Shown: one piece after another, positions 18,675 through 27,017 of the stretch
Position numbering within the stretch: the stretch's first letter is position 1
How the letters are laid out: each line of letters begins with the position of its first letter
Assembly: GCF_022538055.1 (NCBI RefSeq)
Contig: NZ_JAKZAM010000003.1
Coordinates: 186,001 to 250,000 of the forward strand
Reading direction: 5' to 3'
DNA: 64,000 bases
Source: Cognataquiflexum nitidum
Lineage (GTDB): Bacteria; Bacteroidota; Bacteroidia; Cytophagales; Cyclobacteriaceae
Position numbers and translations under genes: made by a program
Notes under the pieces: generated by a model
Told to the model about the DNA's origin: nothing
Database searches by the model: none
The model's input: only the letters and a program-made list of their open reading frames with translations

Positions 18675-19796
18675 ATGATAAGTCACCTCGACCAAGTTTT
18701 GGATTGCTTTGTCCGCATGGATGTAGAAAGGTTGGAATTGTTGCTAAGTGATCAGTTTACCTATTCTGATGTATCGAAGGAAAAGTTTTTAGAAGCCGTT
18801 GATATATTTTTTCAGGATTACAGAAACGAAGATCCTCCCACATTTCAGTTTCAGATTTTCCCGGGGGCATGCTGTAACAAATCCTGTGACCTTCACTTGG
18901 GCACTACTGCTTATCGCTTTATCGGAGCTAGTGACATTTATACAGATATCCGTTTTATACTAGAAGAAAAAGTTGGAGAAGAAAGTGTGGTAAAGGATAT
19001 CTACAACTGCAATCAGTTAATTACCAATGAAATTTCTCCTGAGGTACAAATGCAACGGATCCTGTGGGTATTTGAAGATGATAAAATCACCACCCAACTT
19101 CCTCCTAACTATGCATTGCAATTAAGTCAGGCCCTTTCTGCAGAATCAAGTTGGAAAATGAAAACCAAGGATTTCCCTATTCAGATTGCCGATGTAAGGT
19201 CTTGGTTGGCTGTGCATGAAAATCTATTTCATGATCTGGGAGGCCACCCTCCATCCTACGAGATAATCTGGAAGTGGGATAGATTTCTTGTACTGTATTC
19301 CAATTTGAAGAAGTTTGTTCAGTTTCTGGATGATCTGGATCCTCACCTCCAAAAATTTTCAGATTTAAAAGGTCGGGGATTACCCGAATCAGAACTTCTC
19401 CGCTGGATTGTAGAATTGGAAAAATTGCTAGAGAAAAAGTATAGCAAAGTATATGGTTGGTTTTACGAACTAAAAAATCTTGGGTTCGCTTGGCATATCA
19501 CGATATATATAAGTACTAGATTCCAAACAGAAGACCAGTTGATTACTGATTTACAGGCCTTTTTATCTTGGTTTGAAAAAGAGCGAAAAAAACTATTCGA
19601 TCACTACTTTTCGATGACTTCCGGAGAGGTTGATCAATTTATGGATCAGGCAAAACACCCCTACGAGATCTATCGGGTAATCACTTTGGTTTCCTATCAC
19701 CTGGCGATCAGAGAACGCTTCAAAAAACAAGGTGTTTACATCCCTTTTAATTTAGGAAAGGATCTGGATTTGGAGCAGTACCGTTTGATAGTCTAG
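18675..19796 (+). CDS. hypothetical protein, 373 aa
   Basis: I choose the ATG at 18675 (MISHLDQVLDCFVRMDVERL), 10 bases after the previous stop; the longer frame from 18528 would overlap the upstream gene by 137 bases. The first 130 residues resemble an NTF2/SnoaL-like cone in pattern (helices then a strand-rich part containing PGACCNKSCDLHLGTTAYRF). The rest is helical and rich in Trp/Phe/Leu. A CCxxxC cluster might bind metal. No function is recognised and no membrane segments are present. Confidence 0.65.
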   Translation: MISHLDQVLDCFVRMDVERLELLLSDQFTYSDVSKEKFLEAVDIFFQDYRNEDPPTFQFQIFPGACCNKSCDLHLGTTAYRFIGASDIYTDIRFILEEKVGEESVVKDIYNCNQLITNEISPEVQMQRILWVFEDDKITTQLPPNYALQLSQALSAESSWKMKTKDFPIQIADVRSWLAVHENLFHDLGGHPPSYEIIWKWDRFLVLYSNLKKFVQFLDDLDPHLQKFSDLKGRGLPESELLRWIVELEKLLEKKYSKVYGWFYELKNLGFAWHITIYISTRFQTEDQLITDLQAFLSWFEKERKKLFDHYFSMTSGEVDQFMDQAKHPYEIYRVITLVSYHLAIRERFKKQGVYIPFNLGKDLDLEQYRLIV

Positions 19797-19983
19797 CCAG
19801 ACACAAGAAAGTAATAAAATTCATCTAAGAATGTTGATTGAAAGATTTTTGTCCAATGAAAACAGGTAACCACAGCTTTAACCTAATTATCATTTCTTAT
19901 TTTAGTTCAACCATTTTTTTGGTTTGTGGCAACTCTTATATTTATTTGTGACAACTCTTATATTTAAAGGTCACCAGCTTACA

Positions 19984-20796
19984 ATGAATCCAGAATTCAA
20001 ACTCCTCATCCGAAGCATTTCCTCCTATGTCATGATTTTTTCCGGAGTCCTGATTTTATTCTGGTTTTTATTTGTGATGGGCAGTAGTATCATGGGATTC
20101 AACTTTTTCTCCAGTGAGGCCTTGGAACTTATGGTATTTATTTTTCTGATGGGGATTTCAATCATTGGCGTGGCGGCGGTGATCAATATTAGTTTGAGTA
20201 TCGACCTGATCGCAGATGCTAAAATCAAGGAGTTAAATCTCCCGACTCAACCCAGAAATCTTGGAAAACGCATGGTTGCCTGGACATTGGGTGTGATAGG
20301 AGTCTTGGTTTTACTGGCATTTATAGGAAACTATTCCATCAAAAGAACCCACCTTCGGAAATTCCAGACCTTAACTTCTGACGTGGTTCAATCCCATCAG
20401 GATAATCTCGTGAGGATCTTTGAGTACATGGGGGATACCGCAAAGATTTTAGAGACAAAGAAAATACTATCTCAAGTATCCGGGAGTTCCAATAAAATCT
20501 TAGGGGCGGAGGTGATTCTGAATAGAGAAATTCAGGGTGAAAGCAAATGGGTTGAGATTACTTCCGGAACAGATTCCAGCGCACTTGTCAATCAAGAGTT
20601 CGAACAACTTATAATTATTCTTTCCGGGGACGAGAAGAAACTGATTCAAGAACTGGCTGATGGTACTAAAGCAGGTGCGCAGGTGCTTGAACTGGAAAAC
20701 GGAGAGATCAAAGGATACTATCCGATCAGCAAAAATGGAAAATCTATGGTGGTAAGACTAATTCCGATGCCGGAATCCCGAGGAAGCAGAAATTAG
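19984..20796 (+). CDS. membrane protein of unknown function
   Basis: 270 residues from the ATG at 19984 (MNPEFKLLIRSISSYVMIFS); an upstream extension to 19924 is hydrophobic but looks less natural. Three membrane helices lie at about 15-40, 50-72 and 98-118. The C-terminal half is soluble (GSSNKILGAEVILNREIQGE, ENGEIKGYYPISKNGKSMVV) and probably forms a beta-rich domain. It is followed 23 bases later by a small membrane protein gene. Function not recognised. Confidence 0.65.
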   Translation: MNPEFKLLIRSISSYVMIFSGVLILFWFLFVMGSSIMGFNFFSSEALELMVFIFLMGISIIGVAAVINISLSIDLIADAKIKELNLPTQPRNLGKRMVAWTLGVIGVLVLLAFIGNYSIKRTHLRKFQTLTSDVVQSHQDNLVRIFEYMGDTAKILETKKILSQVSGSSNKILGAEVILNREIQGESKWVEITSGTDSSALVNQEFEQLIIILSGDEKKLIQELADGTKAGAQVLELENGEIKGYYPISKNGKSMVVRLIPMPESRGSRN

Positions 20797-20819
20797 AAAT
20801 TACTATCAATGAGCATAAG

Positions 20820-21161
20820 ATGGAACAACTGACTAAACTCAAAAGGCTACGAATCGAGAAAGACGAGCTGCTGATCACTATCCGGGAAAAGGAGGAAGCG
20901 AAAACCAAATCGGCTGTTTACCTTGCTATTTTCGTTCTTCTTTTGATTTGGATGGTCGCATTACTCGCAAATCCCAGCGGGGCTCAAGACCCAAATTCGA
21001 TGAACGAATCCGGGGCAAAGTTCCTGAAATTTGTTTCAGGTAAATTTCTGATAGTAAGTTTAGTCCTGATGTACCGGACACACAAGATCAACAAAGAAAT
21101 CCGGGAACTTGAAAAGGAATACGAGGAGATGAAGAAGGGAGTGGGGTATTTGAGTAATTGA
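20820..21161 (+). CDS. small membrane protein with coiled coil
   Basis: 113 residues. A charged N-terminal coiled coil (LKRLRIEKDELLITIREKEE) precedes a membrane helix (VYLAIFVLLLIWMVALLA), a second hydrophobic stretch (FLIVSLVLMY) and a basic/acidic tail (EIRELEKEYEEMKKGVGYL). The last 141 bases recur with about 16 differences at 22392-22532, on the far side of the nuclease gene. Function unknown. Confidence 0.65.
   Translation: MEQLTKLKRLRIEKDELLITIREKEEAKTKSAVYLAIFVLLLIWMVALLANPSGAQDPNSMNESGAKFLKFVSGKFLIVSLVLMYRTHKINKEIRELEKEYEEMKKGVGYLSN
21021..21161 (+). repeat. direct repeat, left copy, flanking the PDDEXK nuclease gene
   Basis: A 141-base segment ending with the stop codon of the preceding gene. 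It matches 22392-22532 without gaps and with about 16 substitutions (roughly 89% identity by eye). Both copies keep the same reading frame. Confidence 0.85.
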
Positions 21162-21225
21162 GGTGGTGGTTTCGGCTCTGGTTTTATAATATTTTCGAAT
21201 CAACCCTTTGGTTTATCTTGAAAAA

Positions 21226-22320
21226 ATGATGGAAGCGAATTACAGAATATGGATTCAGGAATTAAAGCAAAGAATTCGTTCTGCTCAGCTTAAAGCCGCA
21301 GTGGCGGTAAATGAGCAGATGATTATGCTTTATTGGGATATTGGGAAGCAAATAGTCGAAAAACAGCAAGAAGAAAGCTGGGGAAGCAAAGTGGTAGAAC
21401 AGATGGCAAAAGATTTGAAAAATGAACTGCCCGAGACGAATGGATTTTCCAGAACCAACCTGTTTGCCATGCGTCAATTTCACCTATTTTACAAAGATTC
21501 TATCCTCCTACAGCAAGCAGATATTGATTTACAAAACAAAGAAAATCAGAGTGATATAATTGTCCACCAAGCTGGTGGACTAATTGGAGAAGACAATCTG
21601 CTCTGTAAAATGCCGTGGAGACACCATGTGGCAATCCTTAACCACTGTAAAGATACAACCCAAGCCTTTTTCTATATCAAACAAACCATTCAGCATAATT
21701 GGAGCAGAAGTATTTTGGAATTACAGATGGAGTCCGACTTGGATAAGAGACAGGGAAAAGCGCTCAATAACTTTGAACTCACGCTACCCAAAATCCAAAG
21801 CGACCTAGCCAAAGAAACACTGAAAGATCCTTACAAATTTGACTTCCTCACCTTGGAAGCTGATGTACAGGAATTACAGTTGGAGAAAATACTCACGGAA
21901 AATATTTCTAGATTTTTGCTTGAGCTGGGAAAGGGTTTTGCTTTTGTGGGCAGACAGTATCCCCTGCAAATCGGAAATAAAGAACGGAAATTAGATCTGC
22001 TATTTTATCACCTGAAAATGCATTGCTATGTTGTGATAGACTTGAAAATGACGGAGTTTGAACCTGAATTTGCCGGTAAAATGAACTATTACCTAAGTGC
22101 CGTGGACCAACTGTTAAAAACGGAACTTGACCACCCTAGCATTGGGATTATTTTGTGCAAATCAAAAGACAAAATAGAAGTTGAGTTTGCCTTGCAAGAC
22201 CTCAACAAGCCCATGGGAATAAGTGAATTCACCTTCAGTGAATTACCCTTGGACATACAAAAGAACATGCCTACAGTAGAAGAAATCGAAAACGAATTAA
22301 AAGACAATTTGGATGACTAG
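21226..22320 (+). CDS. YhcG/DUF1016-type PDDEXK nuclease-domain protein
   Basis: 364 residues from the ATG at 21226. The N-terminal DUF1016 part includes NYRIWIQELKQRIRSAQLKA, LYWDIGKQIVEKQQE and FSRTNLFAMRQFHLFYKD. The C-terminal nuclease part has the family pattern FVGRQYPLQIGNKERKLDLL, then YVVIDLKMTEFEPEFAGKMN, where D-(x)n-DLK is the PDDEXK-like core. These proteins are predicted DNases common in islands and near restriction systems; no restriction-modification genes adjoin here. The gene is bracketed by two 141-bp direct repeats, which suggests it arrived as a unit or that the region duplicated around it. Confidence 0.88.
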   Translation: MMEANYRIWIQELKQRIRSAQLKAAVAVNEQMIMLYWDIGKQIVEKQQEESWGSKVVEQMAKDLKNELPETNGFSRTNLFAMRQFHLFYKDSILLQQADIDLQNKENQSDIIVHQAGGLIGEDNLLCKMPWRHHVAILNHCKDTTQAFFYIKQTIQHNWSRSILELQMESDLDKRQGKALNNFELTLPKIQSDLAKETLKDPYKFDFLTLEADVQELQLEKILTENISRFLLELGKGFAFVGRQYPLQIGNKERKLDLLFYHLKMHCYVVIDLKMTEFEPEFAGKMNYYLSAVDQLLKTELDHPSIGIILCKSKDKIEVEFALQDLNKPMGISEFTFSELPLDIQKNMPTVEEIENELKDNLDD

Positions 22321-22334
22321 TGGTATAAAATTTT

Positions 22335-22532
22335 ATGGAGAGCATTTCGTTCACTGAGGTTTCTGATGCCGAGAATATATCCCTTCCAAGGTTCCTGAAA
22401 TTTGTTTCCGGTAAATTTCTAATAATAAGCTTGGTCCTGATGTGCCGGACACATAAGAACCATAAAGAAATCCGGGAACTTGAAAGGGAATATAAGCAAA
22501 TGAAGAAGGAAGTGGGGTATTTGAGTAATTGA
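22335..22532 (+). pseudogene. truncated copy of the small membrane protein gene at 20820
   Basis: The reading frame ends FLKFVSGKFLIISLVLMCRT and then EIRELEREYKQMKKEVGYLS, matching the C-terminal half of the upstream protein. The N-terminal coiled coil and first membrane helix are missing and replaced by an unrelated 20-residue start. I read it as a remnant left when the nuclease gene came to lie between two copies. It could still be expressed as a 65-residue peptide. Confidence 0.6.
22392..22532 (+). repeat. direct repeat, right copy, flanking the PDDEXK nuclease gene
   Basis: Pairs with 21021-21161: same length, no gaps, about 16 substitutions. The two copies enclose about 1.2 kb containing one gene. 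Confidence 0.85.
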
Positions 22533-22553
22533 AAAAAACAGCCAAATTAAGGT

Positions 22554-22964
22554 ATGCTAGAACAACTTAAAGAAATCAAAGAAAAACTCAATCAGCTCAT
22601 CCAAGAGGTTGAACAGTTAGAAAACTCAATCCATGGTGAGGAAATAATTATTGAAAGAAAGGATTTTAAGTTTATTAAACGAGTTTCAAGGATAGCAGAT
22701 TCTGATTCTCATCTTTTTCGATATTTAAATGGGGTTTTTTTTAGGCTATATGGAATATCACCTTCTATCTTGTTAGGAGAAAGTTTGAGTTTAGAGTTGA
22801 AATATGAGTATTCAATTTTTAAAGCATTACAAGAAAATCGACTTCAAAAAATTGTTTTGTTAAAATTAAAAGAGCCTGTAACAACAAAAAACGGCTCCAT
22901 AATAACCCATAAAATTGAACAAGAAATTGACTCCAAATTACGTGAAAATTATAGGGTTAAGTGA
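22554..22964 (+). CDS. hypothetical protein with N-terminal coiled coil
   Basis: 136 residues. The first 30 (LKEIKEKLNQLIQEVEQLEN) form a clear coiled coil; the remainder is a mixed alpha/beta domain (FRYLNGVFFRLYGISPSILL). No family is recognised. It lies 21 bases after the remnant gene. A role as a DNA-binding or adaptor protein cannot be judged from sequence. Confidence 0.55.
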   Translation: MLEQLKEIKEKLNQLIQEVEQLENSIHGEEIIIERKDFKFIKRVSRIADSDSHLFRYLNGVFFRLYGISPSILLGESLSLELKYEYSIFKALQENRLQKIVLLKLKEPVTTKNGSIITHKIEQEIDSKLRENYRVK

Positions 22965-23070
22965 TGATATTAATTAGATAACATTCTTCAGAAGAGTTTA
23001 ATTTTCCTGTGAACCTAGACAGCACATATGTCTCTCAAATTTGATTCATCATTAAAAATCAAAGAGGATA

Positions 23071-23304
23071 ATGCTAAAAACAACGATTTCAACGGTTTTC
23101 ATGAATAGAACACTGGGACTTCAAAAAGAGGTTCTGGATAAACACGGATTTATCAATTCTTTTTTACAGGATCAGTCTGCCGGAATTGAGTACAACAAAG
23201 ATTTTGTTATTCTGGCATTTAGACCTAGTAATCAAACTGAATTCCAACAGTTTGTAAATTCCGAGACTCGAAGAACCCAATCTCTTATCCGGCATTATTC
23301 TTAG
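23071..23304 (+). CDS. hypothetical protein, 77 aa
   Basis: A short soluble reading frame (GIEYNKDFVILAFRPSNQTE) with no recognised domain. It is followed 15 bases later by another small frame, so the two could be parts of one broken gene or a small operon. Evidence is limited to ORF length and position. Confidence 0.4.
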   Translation: MLKTTISTVFMNRTLGLQKEVLDKHGFINSFLQDQSAGIEYNKDFVILAFRPSNQTEFQQFVNSETRRTQSLIRHYS

Positions 23305-23319
23305 CCCTGCGGGATTAAA

Positions 23320-23631
23320 ATGCTGGTTTACAAATTGGATTCTAAGTATTCTGCCGATTATGAGCTCGTCAGGCAGGGGAAGTATTCAAAGACTTCCAAA
23401 GAATACCAGGCATTGTTCCCAAAAACTGTTAAGATTAAAGACATTTTCGGAATAGAAAAGGAGCAAATTTCCCTTCAATATCGGATTTTCAACAAAACAC
23501 CAGACCTAAGAAAATTCTGGGAGGACAGGCTTGGAGTTCAGTTTTCAGAGGACCAAGAACTTTGGCCTATCGTGTCCATGGAAAAGGAAACATTACATGT
23601 AAACCGATTCTTATTAGCCGTAGCTGGATAA
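23320..23631 (+). CDS. hypothetical protein, 103 aa
   Basis: A 103-residue basic protein (YELVRQGKYSKTSKEYQALF, FRKFW-like C-terminal half with LGVQFSEDQELWPIVSMEKE). No family recognised. It ends about 50 bases before the convergent minus-strand gene. Probably real, but unsupported by any motif. Confidence 0.45.
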   Translation: MLVYKLDSKYSADYELVRQGKYSKTSKEYQALFPKTVKIKDIFGIEKEQISLQYRIFNKTPDLRKFWEDRLGVQFSEDQELWPIVSMEKETLHVNRFLLAVAG

Positions 23632-23680
23632 TTTTTGAAGGGGTGATTGCTTAAGTTAAGTGAACCCTATAAAAGTGTAT

Positions 23681-24700
23681 TCAATATTGTTTCCTAGCAA
23701 ATTGAATGATTTCATTATCCTCCCAATCCCCTTTTATATCTAGTATTTTTCCGTTGTCGAAAATAAGGGAGCAGTTATCATCAACTAGTTTTTTGAACTC
23801 TTTTACTGAATTTAGATCAGAGAGATACTTAACGGTGACTGTATTATGAGTCTTCTGATCTATTTTTCCTTTGGTTGTGTAGAAGTTGAATCCTTTGCCG
23901 GCAATCATGTAGAAGTAATTGGATAGGATACAGCGTTCATGGAAAAATGAATTCTGTAAAAATACGATGGAAAATTCTACCCTATCTGAATAGTTGGTTT
24001 CCAGCAAATCTTTTACTTCTTGATATCGCTTTGAAATAAAATCCGCAGGAGAAAATCTCTTATTTACATCACCTCCTACAACGAAAAGGATTTTAAGAGG
24101 AGTCGTAAGCCGTTCAAAATCTACAAGTCCATTGATAAGCTTAGTGACATTCTCCTGAATCAAATCTTTTTCATTGAATAGGTAAGGGTCAAAAATTACC
24201 AGCGATGAAAATGGTAGGCCTTTTATGCCAAAATCTTCCCAAGATTTAAATTCAGAATTTTTCCCTCCCACATTAATCAATGAAACCCGATTATTACTGA
24301 ATTTTTTCCAGGAATTCGGCAGAGAATTCATTTTTAGCCATTCTTTATAATGAATACACTCAGATTCCTTTGTAGCGCTAAAGAGTACATTCATCAACGA
24401 TGGAGAAATTTTCGCCAAAACCTCTGGACTATTCAAACAATGATTTTTATCTATGGTGATATTTTTTTGTCCTGAAAATGATCGGTCAATGAGGTTCCTT
24501 AAAACTGGATTACTGTCAATTGTCTTTTTATCCAACTCATTCGGACAGAGAGCAAGAATCTCGGAGGAGTAGAAAAAACTATTAAACTCGGCAAAAAATT
24601 CAATTAAATAGCTATGCTCCAAAATAGAATTTCGAAGGTCATTCAATTTTTGAATGGTAGGAAAGTCAATTACTGATCGAGCAGGAATCGTCTTCATCAA
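23681..24700 (-). CDS. possible phospholipase-D-like partner of the AAA ATPase
   Basis: 339 residues, start overlapping the end of the ATPase gene by four bases, so the pair is translationally coupled. The middle shows SSLVIFDPYLFN (residues 165-176), a buried strand ending in an acidic DPY typical of PLD-like folds. It is followed by FFHERCILSNYFYMIAGKGF (about 252-271), where HxR plus SN and a glycine-rich turn resemble one half of a PLD HxK active site. The usual Lys is replaced by Arg, and only one such motif is visible. I therefore call the fold tentatively. As the second gene of an ATPase pair it would be the effector or nuclease of a defence module. Confidence 0.55.
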   Translation of the reverse strand: MMKTIPARSVIDFPTIQKLNDLRNSILEHSYLIEFFAEFNSFFYSSEILALCPNELDKKTIDSNPVLRNLIDRSFSGQKNITIDKNHCLNSPEVLAKISPSLMNVLFSATKESECIHYKEWLKMNSLPNSWKKFSNNRVSLINVGGKNSEFKSWEDFGIKGLPFSSLVIFDPYLFNEKDLIQENVTKLINGLVDFERLTTPLKILFVVGGDVNKRFSPADFISKRYQEVKDLLETNYSDRVEFSIVFLQNSFFHERCILSNYFYMIAGKGFNFYTTKGKIDQKTHNTVTVKYLSDLNSVKEFKKLVDDNCSLIFDNGKILDIKGDWEDNEIIQFARKQY

Positions 24701-26436
24701 TTGGAACTTGAGTTATACAAAAAGGCCAAAAGTCTTGGAATCTCATCAAAGAATCCTTCACCAAATTCGGCTGATAATCGTCCATCCTCTAAGATGTTTA
24801 TTTCCTTAAAAGGCGAATTTTTGAATTCATCAGAATCCGGATGGTTGAAATAATAGATCTTTGTACTCATAGGGTCTAGCTCTTTCTTAGCAGTTAGGTA
24901 TTGGAAATTTCGAATCATATATTCACTATGAGTTTCCACGACAAATTGAATATTAAATTCCTTAGCCGCATCCAGAAGAAAATTAGCCAGCTTGGATTGT
25001 AAAGAGGGATGAAGGTTGCTTTCTGGTTCTTCCAATAAAAATACAGTTGGTTTTATATTCTTAGTCCTATGATTTTCTCCCATTTTTCGAATAACTGAAA
25101 TTGCAATTTTTAAAATAATCGGAATCAATTGAGAATAACCGTATCCAAGGTCTGCCAACAAAACCTTTCTCCCATTTTTTAGAATGAATATTTCAGAAGT
25201 GACGCCCTGAATTGAGTTGATTATCATTTTATCTCCAATATCAAATAGCTTCAATGAGTTATCTATAAATTTTTTTACTTCATGAGAAATATTCGTTCCA
25301 ACCTGACCAAATTCCCAAAGTAGCTTATTCATCTCCGCCACTTGTCCACTTGCTGAATATAATCGTTCTGTATTGGCTCTAAATGAAGACAATGAATCAA
25401 CAATCGAAAAAATATCAATCACTCTTTTAAATGTTCTATTGAGTTCCTTTTCAAAAAATTCTTCAAAGACAAACGTTCCAAAATCCGTTAAGGGCAAGGT
25501 TGACTTCTTATTGCTAGTACTAAATTGATTAATTCCCGCATCGCTTACTTTAATAGACAGTCGATCTAAGATCTCAGAAATTGAATATAAAAATATAGCT
25601 TCAAATTTTTCTGGAAAATCGTACACACTGTCTGAAACTATGTACTCAATTTCAACTCCTTTAGAAATTCCATCAAGTTGATCCAAAAAGCTTTTCTTGT
25701 CTTCTTCTTCAAATTCCTTGAATAGTTTTGCATTTACATCTTTATGTTTTCTTTCTGGAAATATTTTTAGATAAAAGTTTAAAAAAATGTCTGGGAGTAA
25801 TTCTTCTGACACATTTCTTCCTCCTTTGTGGTACTTCCAAATTTTCCTTTCCCAATTTTCTAGTCCTGGATGAGAATATAATAAAGTATCATGATAACCA
25901 TTTTCATACATAAAAATTAAACTTGCAATTATACTTTTAAAATTACATTTTACTTCTATTGGAATAAAAGAATATAGAAAGACGCTTCCATATTGTTCAT
26001 CTTGATCATATTCCGCTTTCTCTATTCCTTTTTTTAATTCAAAAATAATATCTCCACTTTCGAAATATATTTTTACCGCTTTCAGTTTTCCAGAAAAGGA
26101 ATCTCGTGATTGAGCATCATATACTAAATCAATAAAGGTTTTATCAATTAATTGAGGAAATGGGAAATCAAAAGTAAAAACCAGCTCATTGGATTCGCTC
26201 TTGAAATTCAAGACTTGGCCATACCATCCTAGATGATGCTTACCACCAGAAAAATTAAGCTCTTCTAGTCCCCCCGTTTCACTGATACTACTTTTCAATA
26301 AAAGGAGTGACTTAATTAATGAGCTTTTTCCAGAACTATTTTGCCCAGTCAATAATGTTATAGGGGCTAAATTAAAAACAGCTTTCTCTTTAAAAAGTCT
26401 GAAATTTTCTAAACCTAAAGTATGGAGGTAAGACAT
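24697..26436 (-). CDS. AAA15/OLD-like ATPase (DUF3696-like C-terminus)
   Basis: 579 residues. Walker A is GQNSSGKSS at residues 31-39, directly after LENFRLFKEKAVFNLAPITL as in SMC/RecF-type AAA_15 and AAA_21 proteins. A signature-like DLGYGYSQLIPIILKI and a Walker B VFLLEEPESNLHP lie near residues 425-480, followed by the H-loop FVVETHSEYMIRNFQ. The C-terminus (INILEDGRLSAEFGEGFFDE) resembles DUF3696. There is no TOPRIM nuclease domain, so it is not a full OLD or GajA protein. It is paired with the overlapping gene at 23681. ATPases of this kind act as sensors in many anti-phage systems; that role here is inference. Confidence 0.88.
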   Translation of the reverse strand: MSYLHTLGLENFRLFKEKAVFNLAPITLLTGQNSSGKSSLIKSLLLLKSSISETGGLEELNFSGGKHHLGWYGQVLNFKSESNELVFTFDFPFPQLIDKTFIDLVYDAQSRDSFSGKLKAVKIYFESGDIIFELKKGIEKAEYDQDEQYGSVFLYSFIPIEVKCNFKSIIASLIFMYENGYHDTLLYSHPGLENWERKIWKYHKGGRNVSEELLPDIFLNFYLKIFPERKHKDVNAKLFKEFEEEDKKSFLDQLDGISKGVEIEYIVSDSVYDFPEKFEAIFLYSISEILDRLSIKVSDAGINQFSTSNKKSTLPLTDFGTFVFEEFFEKELNRTFKRVIDIFSIVDSLSSFRANTERLYSASGQVAEMNKLLWEFGQVGTNISHEVKKFIDNSLKLFDIGDKMIINSIQGVTSEIFILKNGRKVLLADLGYGYSQLIPIILKIAISVIRKMGENHRTKNIKPTVFLLEEPESNLHPSLQSKLANFLLDAAKEFNIQFVVETHSEYMIRNFQYLTAKKELDPMSTKIYYFNHPDSDEFKNSPFKEINILEDGRLSAEFGEGFFDEIPRLLAFLYNSSSN

Positions 26437-26493
26437 GATTATTTATATTGACTTTATTATCTTAAACTTAATGTAAATCAGATTAATTTATTG

Positions 26494-27000
26494 TTACTTA
26501 TCTTGCTTTAGATTTTCGATTTGATTTTCTAAATCTTCTAATAGACTATTTTTTTGGGTTATCATATTTTCAAATTTTTCAATTTCCTTTTTTAGCCTCT
26601 CATTTTCTTGTAAGATTTTATAAACATCAAAACTACCCAATTCATTAACTTTTTTTAGAAATTCCATTATATGTCTTTGGAATACTGAAGGGAATCCTCC
26701 ATTTATGCTAGTTTTAAATAGCTCGTTTCGATTTGTGTCATAGAAAATTAATTCCTTGTCAAATGAATTATAATCACCTTCAATAATGTCTATCAATTCA
26801 AAATTATTTATTTTAACTTTTGTCGAATTTCCATTTTTATCAAAAAAATCATATCTGCACTGAATATAACCTTTTTGACATTTTTTTAGTGGAGTTGATT
26901 TAATAATGAAATCAAAATATGACAATTTAATTGCCTCTTCTAAGCTGTCTTTATTAATTACAGAACCATCTTTAAACCAAGCAGAATATATTATTTCCAT
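26494..27000 (-). CDS. hypothetical protein with C-terminal coiled coil
   Basis: 168 residues from the ATG at 27000; a longer frame to 27039 would overlap the upstream gene. The first 120 residues look beta-rich (KGYIQCRYDFFDKNGNSTKV) and the last 45 form a coiled coil (NERLKKEIEKFENMITQKNS). The base composition is markedly A/T-rich even against its neighbours. It lies between the helicase/TPR pair and the ATPase pair; which module it belongs to is unclear. Confidence 0.6.
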   Translation of the reverse strand: MEIIYSAWFKDGSVINKDSLEEAIKLSYFDFIIKSTPLKKCQKGYIQCRYDFFDKNGNSTKVKINNFELIDIIEGDYNSFDKELIFYDTNRNELFKTSINGGFPSVFQRHIMEFLKKVNELGSFDVYKILQENERLKKEIEKFENMITQKNSLLEDLENQIENLKQDK

Positions 27001-27017
27001 TTTTATTATTTTATAAA

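Noticed and set aside
24697-26436. Gabija (GajA/GajB) or OLD nuclease
   Set aside because: No TOPRIM domain follows the ATPase and the partner gene is not a UvrD-like helicase.
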